Shown: positions 1-7,076 of the stretch, one piece after another
How the letters are laid out: each line of letters begins with the position of its first letter
How positions within the stretch are numbered: position 1 is the first letter of the stretch
From: JABDPF01 sp037384065
GTDB taxonomy: Bacteria; Pseudomonadota; Gammaproteobacteria; Xanthomonadales; SZUA-36
Assembly: GCA_037384065.1 (NCBI GenBank)
Contig: JARROJ010000001.1
Coordinates: 51,345 to 115,344, forward strand
DNA length: 64,000 bases
Direction: 5' to 3'
Notes under the pieces: model-generated
The model's database searches: none
Told to the model about the DNA's origin: nothing
What the model saw: only the letters and a program-made list of their open reading frames with translations
Program-made: the position numbers and the translations under genes

Positions 1-858
1 GCAGTTTTCCTCGGCTTCCGCCGTGCTCGCGCCCAGGTGCGGAAACAGCAGGCAATCCTCGCGGCCAAGCAACGCCGGCACCGGAAAATCGGTGATGTAG
101 CCGCCCAGGCGCCCGTCGTCCAGCGCCGCGACCACGGCCTCGACGTCCACCACGGCCTCGCGCGCGAAGTTCAGCAGCCGCGCGCCGGGCTTGAAGCGCA
201 GCAGCGTGCTCGAGTTGATCAGGTCACGCGTGGCGTCCATCGCCGGGACATGCAGCGTGACGAAATCCGATTCCCGTAACAGCGCGTCGAGGCTCTCCAT
301 GCGCTGTACCTGGCTCGACAGGCGCCAGGCCGCCTCGACCGAGAGGGCCGGGTCGAATCCGACCACGCGCATGCCCATGTTCAGCGCCGCGTTGGCGACC
401 AGCGAGCCGATGGCGCCCAAACCGATCACGCCCAGCGTGCGGCCGGCGATCTCGCTGCCGCCGAACTGCTTTTTCTCCTTCTCGAGTTGCTTCGCCATCG
501 TTTCCGCATCGTCGAACTCCGTCATCTGCTGCACCCGGTTGATGCCGTCGACGATCCGGCGCGAACCCAGCAGCAGCGCGGCCGTGACCAGTTCCTTGAC
601 CGCGTTGGCGTTGGCGCCCGGCGTGTTGAAGACGACGATGCCCCGGGCGGTGTATTCCTCCACCGGAATATTGTTGACGCCCGCGCCGGCGCGGGCCACC
701 GCCATGACGCTGGACGGGACGGGTTCGCCGTGCAGCTTGTGGCTGCGGAGGATCAGGGCGTCCGGATTGTCGATCTCCGGGGCGACGTGGTAACGGTCCA
801 GCGGGAACCGGCTCAGGCCGATGTCGGAAATGACGTTATACGTGCGAATCTTGTACAT
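1..858 (-). CDS. serA: D-3-phosphoglycerate dehydrogenase, 3' part cut off by window edge
   Basis: First enzyme of the phosphorylated serine pathway: NAD-dependent oxidation of 3-phosphoglycerate to 3-phosphohydroxypyruvate in the cytosol. The 286 visible residues read in frame to the window edge. They contain the Rossmann motif GLGAIG (about 146-151), the active-site Arg in NFAREAV (about 233) and the catalytic His in FPHLGAST (about 274). SerA proteins of this type run to about 390 residues, so the C-terminal roughly 100 residues (normally an ACT domain) lie outside. The ATG is 7 bases after the serC stop and an AAGGAAGG stretch inside the serC end can serve as ribosome-binding site, so serC-serA is an operon. 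The family assignment is firm; the serine feedback domain cannot be seen. Confidence 0.93.
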   Translation of the reverse strand, partial: MYKIRTYNVISDIGLSRFPLDRYHVAPEIDNPDALILRSHKLHGEPVPSSVMAVARAGAGVNNIPVEEYTARGIVVFNTPGANANAVKELVTAALLLGSRRIVDGINRVQQMTEFDDAETMAKQLEKEKKQFGGSEIAGRTLGVIGLGAIGSLVANAALNMGMRVVGFDPALSVEAAWRLSSQVQRMESLDALLRESDFVTLHVPAMDATRDLINSSTLLRFKPGARLLNFAREAVVDVEAVVAALDDGRLGGYITDFPVPALLGREDCLLFPHLGASTAEAEENC

Positions 859-865
859 GGTTCGA

Positions 866-1984
866 TCAACCTTCCTTCACTTCTTGGTAAGCCCATTCGA
901 TCCAGGGCATCAATCGTTCTACATCGGACGGCTCGACGGTCGCCCCGCACCAGATGCGCAGGCCCGCGGGCGCGTCCCGGTAGGCCCCGATATCGTGCGC
1001 CACACCCTCGCCGTCCAGCAACGCGACCAGGGTCTTGACCCGCTCGGGCGCGAGGTCCACGGACAGGCAGACGCTGGTGCTGGAGCGCTGCGCCGCGTCA
1101 CGGGCGAGAAAGCGGATCCAGTCGTGTCGTTCCACGAAGTCGCTGATGATCGCCAGGCTGCTGCGCGAACGGGCGATCGCCGCGTCGACGCCGCCGATCG
1201 AGCGGATCCAGGCCAGCGCGTCGAGGTAATCCGCCACGCACAGCATCGACGGCGTGTTGATGGTGGCGCCGCGAAAAATGCCTTCGATCAGCTTGCCGCC
1301 CTTGGTCAGGCGGAAAATCTTCGGCAGCGGCCAGGGCGGCTGGTACTGTTCGAGTCGCTCCACGGCGCGCGGCGACAGGATCAGCATCCCGTGTGCGCCC
1401 TCGCCGCCCAGGACCTTCTGCCAGCTGTAGGTGACGACGTCCAGCTTGTCCCACGGCAGCGCCATCGCGAACACGGCCGACGTGGCGTCACAGATCGTCA
1501 GGCCGCCCCGGTCCGCGCTGATCCAGTCGCCATCCGGAACGCGGACGCCGGACGTCGTGCCGTTCCAGGTGAACACGATGTCGTGCTCCGGGTTCGCCTG
1601 CGCCAGGTCCGGCAGTTCGCCGTAGTCGGCGGTGTAGGTGTTCACGTCGTCCAGCCGCAGCTGCTGGGTGACGTCCACCAGCCAGCCGGTGCCGAACGAC
1701 TCCCAGGCGAACACGTCGACCGGACGCGGGCCGAGCAGCGACCACAGCGCCATTTCGACGGCGCCGGTATCGGAGGCCGGCACCACGCCCACCCGGTACC
1801 CGTCCGGCAGGTTCAGCACTTCGGCGGTCTCGTCGCAGACGCGGGCCAGCACGCCCTTGCCGAGCGCCGAGCGGTGCGAACGACCCAGGGTTTCGAGCGC
1901 CAGCCGGCTGACGTCGTACCCCGGCCGCTTGCTGCACGGGCCGGACGAAAAGTTGGGATTGACCGGTTTGACAACAGGTTTCAT
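866..1984 (-). CDS. serC: Phosphoserine aminotransferase (Methanosarcina-type SerC)
   Basis: PLP enzyme converting 3-phosphohydroxypyruvate and glutamate to phosphoserine. 372 residues. The N-terminal NFSSGPCSKRPGY and the Schiff-base lysine in SYSWQK-like context (TYSWQKVLGGEGAHG, Lys about 190) are as in the divergent SerC subfamily of Methanosarcina and alphaproteobacteria rather than the E. coli type. GGAGAGGA lies a few bases before the ATG. It is first in a serC-serA operon transcribed away from the TPR lipoprotein gene. A 14-codon out-of-frame ORF (ATG about 2026) ends by overlapping the serC ATG; whether it is translated is unknown. Confidence 0.93.
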   Translation of the reverse strand: MKPVVKPVNPNFSSGPCSKRPGYDVSRLALETLGRSHRSALGKGVLARVCDETAEVLNLPDGYRVGVVPASDTGAVEMALWSLLGPRPVDVFAWESFGTGWLVDVTQQLRLDDVNTYTADYGELPDLAQANPEHDIVFTWNGTTSGVRVPDGDWISADRGGLTICDATSAVFAMALPWDKLDVVTYSWQKVLGGEGAHGMLILSPRAVERLEQYQPPWPLPKIFRLTKGGKLIEGIFRGATINTPSMLCVADYLDALAWIRSIGGVDAAIARSRSSLAIISDFVERHDWIRFLARDAAQRSSTSVCLSVDLAPERVKTLVALLDGEGVAHDIGAYRDAPAGLRIWCGATVEPSDVERLMPWIEWAYQEVKEG

Positions 1985-2156
1985 CGAATCCTCTCCGGGG
2001 ATGGTTCGGGCCCTGGCGGGCGCATTTTTCGAAGTCGCCTAGTGTCACCCAAACCGGCCCGGAAAACCACCCGTCACCCGGACCGGATTGACCCAGGTCC
2101 CGCGCATCCGGGCGGCGCACGGAACTCCGGCCGCGGCGACGGCTCAAACCAGAAGG

Positions 2157-3293
2157 ATGACACCTCGCGTGACACAACGGCGCGTCGGGCGGCACCTGGC
2201 CGCGGCGGCCGCGTGCGCGCTGCTCGCGTCCTGCGCCACGCTGGACTTCGAACCGCCGCCCGTGCCTCCGCTCGAAGGCCACGCGCGGTTCGATATCGAG
2301 CGCATCGAGCCACTGGCCCTGTCCACGGAGATGAAACAGTTCGTGGCCGCCCGCCTGGGCGGCGCCACGCGCGACCCGGAGCGTGCCTGGCGCATGGCGT
2401 ACGCCATGCTGGACCCCTGGATGTTTCCGTTCGAGTACGACCCGCGGGTCACATTGACGGCCCGCGAGGCGTTCCGCACCCGTCGCGGGAACTGCCTGAC
2501 CTTTTCCAACCTGTTCATCGCGATGGCCCGCGAGGCCGGCATGGAGGCCTGGTACCGGGCGGTGGAAATTCCGCCCGAGTGGAGCAGCGTGGACGACACG
2601 CTGCTGGTGAGCATGCACGTCAATGCGGCGATCCGGGACCGCGGCGACGTCTACGTAATCGACGTCAGCCGGCGCCTCGATAAACCGGGCGACCGGGTCC
2701 GCACGCTCAGCGACCGGGAAGCCGAAGCCCAGTTCTACAACAACCTCGGCGCGGACGCGCTGGTCGCCGGGGAGCTCGGGCTGGCGCACGCGTATTTCCG
2801 CAAGGCGGTGGAGACCGACCCCCGGCGCGCCTACGTGTGGTCGAACCTCGGCGTGGTCCTGCGCCGCAACGGCCAGACGACCGATGCGATGCGGGCGTAT
2901 GAAACCGCGCTGCAACTGGACCCCGACAGCGCGGTCGCCCTGAACAACCTGTACACGATCTACGACGAGGACGGCATGACCGCTCAGGCGGCAAAACTCG
3001 AAGCCCGGGTCGAGCGTAACCGGCGGCGCAACCCGTACTACCTGCACCACCTGGCCGAGCTGTCCGCCGAGCAGCGTGACTGGGCGGAAGCGATCGCGTA
3101 CAGCCGCCGCGCCATCGACCTCAAGGAGGACGAGTACCGCTTCCACTACACGCTGGCGCAGATGCAGTTCCAGGCGGGCGACGTCGCCGCGGCGCGTTCG
3201 AACCTGGCGGTCGCCCGGCTCCTCGCACCGCCGAGCGTCGATCCGGACGCACTGACGTTGCCGGGCGAACTGCCCCGCCCGAGCGAGGGCTGA
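2157..3293 (+). CDS. Lipoprotein with transglutaminase-like domain and TPR repeats
   Basis: Predicted outer- or inner-membrane lipoprotein of 378 residues. A signal peptide ends in the lipobox LLASC (Cys about 26). A transglutaminase-like/papain-fold region follows, with a plausible triad Cys113 (RRGNCLTFSNL), His154 (SMHVNAAI) and Asp169 (YVIDVS). From about residue 190 to 365 there are four or more TPR helices (for example YVWSNLGVVLRRNGQTTDAM). AGAAGGA overlaps the ATG at 2157; GTG at 2169 has better spacing from it, so the start may be four codons later. The family is often annotated as transglutaminase-domain/TPR lipoprotein; the substrate is not known. It is divergent from serC and has its own promoter region of about 170 bases. 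Confidence 0.85.
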   Translation: MTPRVTQRRVGRHLAAAAACALLASCATLDFEPPPVPPLEGHARFDIERIEPLALSTEMKQFVAARLGGATRDPERAWRMAYAMLDPWMFPFEYDPRVTLTAREAFRTRRGNCLTFSNLFIAMAREAGMEAWYRAVEIPPEWSSVDDTLLVSMHVNAAIRDRGDVYVIDVSRRLDKPGDRVRTLSDREAEAQFYNNLGADALVAGELGLAHAYFRKAVETDPRRAYVWSNLGVVLRRNGQTTDAMRAYETALQLDPDSAVALNNLYTIYDEDGMTAQAAKLEARVERNRRRNPYYLHHLAELSAEQRDWAEAIAYSRRAIDLKEDEYRFHYTLAQMQFQAGDVAAARSNLAVARLLAPPSVDPDALTLPGELPRPSEG

Positions 3294-3305
3294 CGCGCGC
3301 CGGTC

Positions 3306-4526
3306 TCAGCCGGCCATCGACTCCAGCACCGACTCCATTCGCTCGAACACGATCGCCATCTCGCGCTCGTCGGGCAGGGTCGTCAGGCGGAAGTGGTCGG
3401 CATACGGCACGTTGAAGCTGCTGCCGGGGGCGATCAGCACGTGCTTTTTCTCCAGCAATTCGAGCGCGAACGCCTGGTCGTTGAAGTCCGGGATGCGCGA
3501 GGTGTCGACGCGCGGAAAGGCGTACATCGCGCCCATCGGCACCGCCAGGTCGAGAAATGCGCTGGCGGCGCAGCCCTCGATCACCGCCTGCCGCGACTGG
3601 TAAAGACGGCCGCCGGGCTGGGTCAGGCTGCGAATGCTCTGGTGACCGCCGAGCGCCGTCTGCACCGCCCATTGACCCGGCACATTGGCGCACAAGCGCA
3701 GCGAGGTCAGCAATTCGACCGCGTGCAGGTACTCCGTGGCGTTCTCGCGTTCGCCGCTGAACGTGACCCAGCCGACGCGGTAACCGCAGGCCCGGTAGAT
3801 CTTCGACAGGCCGTTGAACGTCGCGCACAGCGTATCGTGCACCAGGGTCGCCATCGGCACGTGCTCGGCGTCCCCGTACAGCATCTGGTCGTAGATTTCG
3901 TCGGAAAACACGATCAACTGGTGCTCCTCGGCCAGCGCCGCGAGCTCCTGCAACAACGCCCGGCTGTACACGACCCCGGTGGGGTTGTTCGGGTTGATCA
4001 GCACCAGCCCGCGAGTCCGCGCGGTGATCAAACCGCGTATCTCGTCGGGATCGGGCTGAAAGCCGTTCTCCGGACGGCAGGCGTAGTAGACCGGTTTGCC
4101 GTGGTTGAGCGACACGGATGCGCTCCACAGGGGGTAGTCCGGGCTCGGCACGAGGATTTCGTCGCCACTGTTGAGCAGCGCCCGCAGCACGAAGTCGATG
4201 CATTCGCTGACCCCGTTGCCGATGAACACATCGTCTGCGGTCACGTCGAGCACACCGCGGTCCTGCTGCTGCATCACGACCGCTTCGCGGGCCGGAAAAA
4301 TACCCTTCTGGTGGCAGTACGCTTCGCTTTGCGCCAGGTTTTCGATCATCGCCAGCCGCATGGTTTCGGGCGTGCGGTAACCGAACAGGCCCGGGTTGCC
4401 GATGTTCAGGGAGATGATCTCGTACCCCTGCCGTTCCAGCTCCATGGCCTTGTGGGCGAGTTCACCGCGGATTTCGTAACGCACCCCGCCGAGAATGGCG
4501 TTGGTGGCGATCGGTTGCTTCTGCAT
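3306..4526 (-). CDS. alaA: Glutamate-pyruvate (alanine) aminotransferase AlaA-like
   Basis: Class I/II fold-type-I aminotransferase of 406 residues, matching the length of E. coli AlaA. Main motifs are NIGNPGLFGYRTPE near the N-terminus, LINPNNPTG (about 176-184), SDEIYD (about 208-213) and the PLP lysine in FNGLSKIYRACGYRVGW (Lys about 242). An upstream in-frame ATG exists at 4562, but GGAGGTG with a 7-base gap stands directly before the ATG at 4526, which decides the start. It would interconvert pyruvate and alanine with glutamate. It converges on the TPR lipoprotein gene with a 12-base gap and is divergent from the cysteine-synthase-family gene. Confidence 0.9.
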   Translation of the reverse strand: MQKQPIATNAILGGVRYEIRGELAHKAMELERQGYEIISLNIGNPGLFGYRTPETMRLAMIENLAQSEAYCHQKGIFPAREAVVMQQQDRGVLDVTADDVFIGNGVSECIDFVLRALLNSGDEILVPSPDYPLWSASVSLNHGKPVYYACRPENGFQPDPDEIRGLITARTRGLVLINPNNPTGVVYSRALLQELAALAEEHQLIVFSDEIYDQMLYGDAEHVPMATLVHDTLCATFNGLSKIYRACGYRVGWVTFSGERENATEYLHAVELLTSLRLCANVPGQWAVQTALGGHQSIRSLTQPGGRLYQSRQAVIEGCAASAFLDLAVPMGAMYAFPRVDTSRIPDFNDQAFALELLEKKHVLIAPGSSFNVPYADHFRLTTLPDEREMAIVFERMESVLESMAG

Positions 4527-4566
4527 GGCGCTGCACCTCCGGTATCTGCTGAGCATACACAAACCG

Positions 4567-4596
4567 TTGACACCCGCAATTGACCCAAGCTAGGCT
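4567..4596 (+). promoter_or_regulatory. Candidate sigma70-type promoter ahead of the Cys-rich ORF
   Basis: A perfect -35 box TTGACA (4567-4572), 18-base spacer and TAGGCT (4591-4596, three of six to TATAAT, keeping TA...T). The expected transcription start near 4602-4604 would coincide with the ATG at 4603, giving a leaderless mRNA for the mini-ORF. This is prediction only. Confidence 0.45.
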
Positions 4597-4602
4597 CGAT
4601 GC

Positions 4603-4692
4603 ATGATCCGCACCGTGCATGTTCCCTGTATGACGAACCGCTGCGGCACCGGTATGTGCCGCCGGCGCCCGTGCGGTTCCTGTCCCTGCTGA
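4603..4692 (+). CDS. Putative cysteine-rich leader peptide (possible cysteine attenuator)
   Basis: A 29-codon ORF, too short for usual gene calls. It encodes a peptide with six cysteines at residues 9, 14, 19, 24, 27 and 29 (the last codon before TGA), plus a run of three arginines. Alternative in-frame starts are GTG 4615 and ATG 4630 (20 codons, five Cys). No Shine-Dalgarno is visible, but the predicted promoter would start transcription at or next to the ATG at 4603, so leaderless translation is plausible. It lies 129 bases upstream of a cysteine-synthase-family gene on the same strand. Within it, GCGGCAC and GTGCCGC (4643-4649, 4656-4662) can form a hairpin over the Cys codons. Known precedent: polycysteine upstream ORFs act as cysteine-responsive attenuators in mycobacteria. 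Function here is inferred from position and composition. Confidence 0.5.
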   Translation: MIRTVHVPCMTNRCGTGMCRRRPCGSCPC

Positions 4693-4728
4693 CCCCCTCG
4701 AACTCATAGGACCGGACACCGCCACGGA

Positions 4729-4762
4729 GCCCCGGGGCGAAACCTTTTCGGCCCTGCCCCGG
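4729..4762 (+). promoter_or_regulatory. Mutually exclusive GC-rich pairings in cysteine-synthase leader
   Basis: GCCCCGGGGC (4729-4738) is self-complementary, and its part CCGGGGC (4732-4738) can instead pair with GCCCCGG at 4756-4762 across a 17-base loop. Alternative structures of this kind between a leader ORF and a biosynthetic gene fit an attenuation device. No U-run follows, so a classical intrinsic terminator is not visible; Rho-dependent or translational control would be needed. Confidence 0.3.
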
Positions 4763-4821
4763 TCTGTTCAAAAAGCACCGGATAAAAACGACCCTGAAAA
4801 ACACGACTGGAGAGCCACACG

Positions 4822-5832
4822 ATGAAGAACCCGAGTAACGTCGAGTCCATCGATACGGGAACGCGCCCGGAAGACCGGCCGCCGACCCGTGTTTACGACA
4901 ACGTCGCCGATCTCGTCGCCGACCCGGACAACCCCACCCCGATGATCCGCCTGAGCCGGCGCTTCACCGGGCTCGACGCGTTCGAGCTCTACGTCAAACT
5001 GGAGCGCAACAACCCGTTCGGCTCCATCAAGGACCGCACCGCGCTGTACCTGCTCAACGGGCTCGACATCCGCGAGGGCCAGGTGCTGGCCGAGCCGACC
5101 GCCGGCAACACCGGGATCGCGCTGGCCGCGCTGGCGAACGCGCGCGGCACGCCGATCGAACTGGCCCTGCCCGACGGCACGCCGGAGGAGAAAAAGGCCC
5201 TGTTGCGTTTCCTCGGCGCGGGCCTGCTCGAAGTCGAGGACGACCTGTGCCCGCTGTTTCCGACCGAGGGCGCGCGCGGAGTCGTGAAGAGCCTCGTCGA
5301 GAGCGCGGCTTACGACGGCAAGTACGTCAGCCCGAACCAGTACGAGAACGAACTGAACGTCGAGGCCCACTACCGGACGACCGGCCCGGAAATCTGGAAC
5401 CAGACCGGCGGCCGGGTCGAATGGTTTTTCGCCGCCTTCGGCACCTGCGGCACGATCACCGGCGTCGGCCGGTACCTCAAGGAGCGCAACCCGAACGTGC
5501 GCATCATCGGCATCGAACCGGCGTCACGCCAGCATCGCCTGTCGGGTATCAAGCGGATTTCCGACCTGCCCGAGGAGCACCGGCCCAAGATCCTGGACTA
5601 CGCCCTGCTCGACGACATCATCGAGGTAAGCGACGAGGATGCCTTCGGCACCGGGATCGAACTGGCCCGGACCGAGGGCCTGATGGTGGGGCCGACGACC
5701 GGCGCCCTGCTGCACGCAGCGCGCATCACCGGCGCGGACGCCCGCGGCACGGCGGTCGTGATTTCACCGGACGACGCCGGCAAGTACATCAGCAGCTACG
5801 CGGCGTACCTCGCCGCTCAGGACGCGGACTGA
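4822..5832 (+). CDS. PLP-dependent cysteine synthase family protein
   Basis: Fold-type-II PLP enzyme of 336 residues in the cysteine synthase/cystathionine beta-synthase family, expected to make cysteine from an activated serine and sulfide. Visible motifs: NNPFGSIKDR with the PLP lysine at about 70, the phosphate/substrate loop TAGNTG (about 93-98; TSGNTG in CysK, so Ser is Ala here) and the glycine loop GTCGT (about 207-211). A non-standard substrate such as phosphoserine is possible given these changes and the nearby serC/serA, but this is inference. GGAGAG precedes the ATG. The long leader with a Cys-rich ORF suggests cysteine control. The 3' end overlaps the convergent phosphoglycerate mutase gene by 16 bases. 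Confidence 0.82.
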   Translation: MKNPSNVESIDTGTRPEDRPPTRVYDNVADLVADPDNPTPMIRLSRRFTGLDAFELYVKLERNNPFGSIKDRTALYLLNGLDIREGQVLAEPTAGNTGIALAALANARGTPIELALPDGTPEEKKALLRFLGAGLLEVEDDLCPLFPTEGARGVVKSLVESAAYDGKYVSPNQYENELNVEAHYRTTGPEIWNQTGGRVEWFFAAFGTCGTITGVGRYLKERNPNVRIIGIEPASRQHRLSGIKRISDLPEEHRPKILDYALLDDIIEVSDEDAFGTGIELARTEGLMVGPTTGALLHAARITGADARGTAVVISPDDAGKYISSYAAYLAAQDAD

Positions 5833-7076
5833 AGCGCGTCCAGCACCCGCAACAGGAATTCATGGCCGGTCTGCCGCGGCAGGTTGCCGTCGCGGCAGGC
5901 CGACTCGCCGAACGACACCACAGCGCCGTCGCGCGCCCGGGTGGGGTCATGGATCAGCACCGGCACCGGGTCGTCGGTGTGTGCGCCGGTGTTGCTGTCC
6001 GTCGAGTGATCGGCCGCCAGGGCGAACAGCGCGTCACTGCCGTCGAGGGCGCCGAGCGCGCGGTCCACGCGCTCGATGAAGGCTTTCTTTCCTTCCGGCT
6101 GGAAATCGTGCGAGAACAGGTCCGGCGCCTTGATGTGCACGAAAACCAATGCGTGCTCGTCCAGCGCCGCGCGCGTGGCCGCCAATTTACCCTCGACGTC
6201 GGTGTCCGCCGAGGCCGTGAACTCGCGGCGCGTCACGGTCGCCAAACCGAACATCCGCGCCAGTCCGAGCACCGTATTGCACCCCGCCACCAGGGCCGCA
6301 TCGACGCCGCGGTCGCGCAGCAGCGGATCAAACGCCGAGAAGGCCCCGGCGCCACGGGTGATTACGGCGGTTGCCGGCAGCTTGCCTTGCGCCTGCCGGC
6401 GAACATTGACGGGGTGCGCGCGTAAGCGCTCATACGTCCGCTCGATGAAGGTATTGACCTTGGCGGCGGTCCGTTCCGCGTCGGCGGCCAACGCCGCGCA
6501 CGGCCGCAGCCAGTCGGGCGCATGCCGATCACCGGGGTCGGTGTCGCTGACCGCGGCGACGAGGTCCGCGCCGGAAAACACCAGCGCCCCGCGGTGCTGG
6601 TCGGTCGACACGAAACGCGCCGAAACGCCGTCGCCGAGATCGATGTCCTGCAGGTCGGCGGCGAGCTCCGCGGCGTCCGCGGTGATCCGCCCGGCGCGCC
6701 GATCGACGACGTAAAAGCGGCCCTCGCGCGGCTCCAGCGTCGCCAGGTTGGCGCGAAATGCGATCTCCCCGGGTTGCAGCGTTCGCCCGGCGCCGGCCGC
6801 TTCGACCGGACCGCGGGACAGGCGCGCCGCCTGCTCCGGGCGCAGACCCAGCAGCATGCCCACGCCGGTGTGCGTGTTCGGGATCACGCCCCGGGCGATC
6901 GGATCGACCAGGCCATACCGGCCGGCTGCCGCGAGACGGTCGAGCCGTGGCGTCGCGGCGGCCTCCAGCGGCGTTTTACCGCCGAACGCGGGCGAAGGCA
7001 GGTCGCCGAGCCCGTCGAGAATCAGAAACACGCCGCGACGGAGGGCGCCGCCCCTGTTGCCGGCCGACCCGCTCAT
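5817..7076 (-). CDS. apgM: Archaeal-type 2,3-bisphosphoglycerate-independent phosphoglycerate mutase homologue
   Basis: Alkaline-phosphatase-superfamily protein of 419 residues, the ApgM branch. The first metal site is in FLILDGLGD; the C-terminal metal sites are in HIKAPDLFSHDFQPEGKK and LAADHSTDS...AHTDDPVPVLI. In place of the usual G-S-D nucleophile loop of archaeal mutases it reads IPNTHTGVGMLLG, so the phosphate-accepting Ser appears to be Thr. It would interconvert 3- and 2-phosphoglycerate, or act as a related phosphatase. Its ATG overlaps the stop of the 2-phosphoglycerate kinase gene (ATGA), so the two are translationally coupled, pointing to 2-phosphoglycerate as shared metabolite. 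Confidence 0.82.
   Translation of the reverse strand: MSGSAGNRGGALRRGVFLILDGLGDLPSPAFGGKTPLEAAATPRLDRLAAAGRYGLVDPIARGVIPNTHTGVGMLLGLRPEQAARLSRGPVEAAGAGRTLQPGEIAFRANLATLEPREGRFYVVDRRAGRITADAAELAADLQDIDLGDGVSARFVSTDQHRGALVFSGADLVAAVSDTDPGDRHAPDWLRPCAALAADAERTAAKVNTFIERTYERLRAHPVNVRRQAQGKLPATAVITRGAGAFSAFDPLLRDRGVDAALVAGCNTVLGLARMFGLATVTRREFTASADTDVEGKLAATRAALDEHALVFVHIKAPDLFSHDFQPEGKKAFIERVDRALGALDGSDALFALAADHSTDSNTGAHTDDPVPVLIHDPTRARDGAVVSFGESACRDGNLPRQTGHEFLLRVLDALQSAS

Noticed and set aside
1988..2026. 14-codon minus-strand ORF overlapping the serC ATG
   Set aside because: No Ser-codon enrichment beyond one, no promoter or hairpin of attenuator type; not listed as a gene.
821..2683. 620-residue plus-strand frame over serC and the TPR gene
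   Set aside because: Runs across two well-supported genes, is Arg/Ala/Gly-rich and matches no family.
4693..4821. Classical intrinsic terminator after the Cys-rich ORF
   Set aside because: GC hairpins are present but no U-run follows any of them, so no terminator feature was called.
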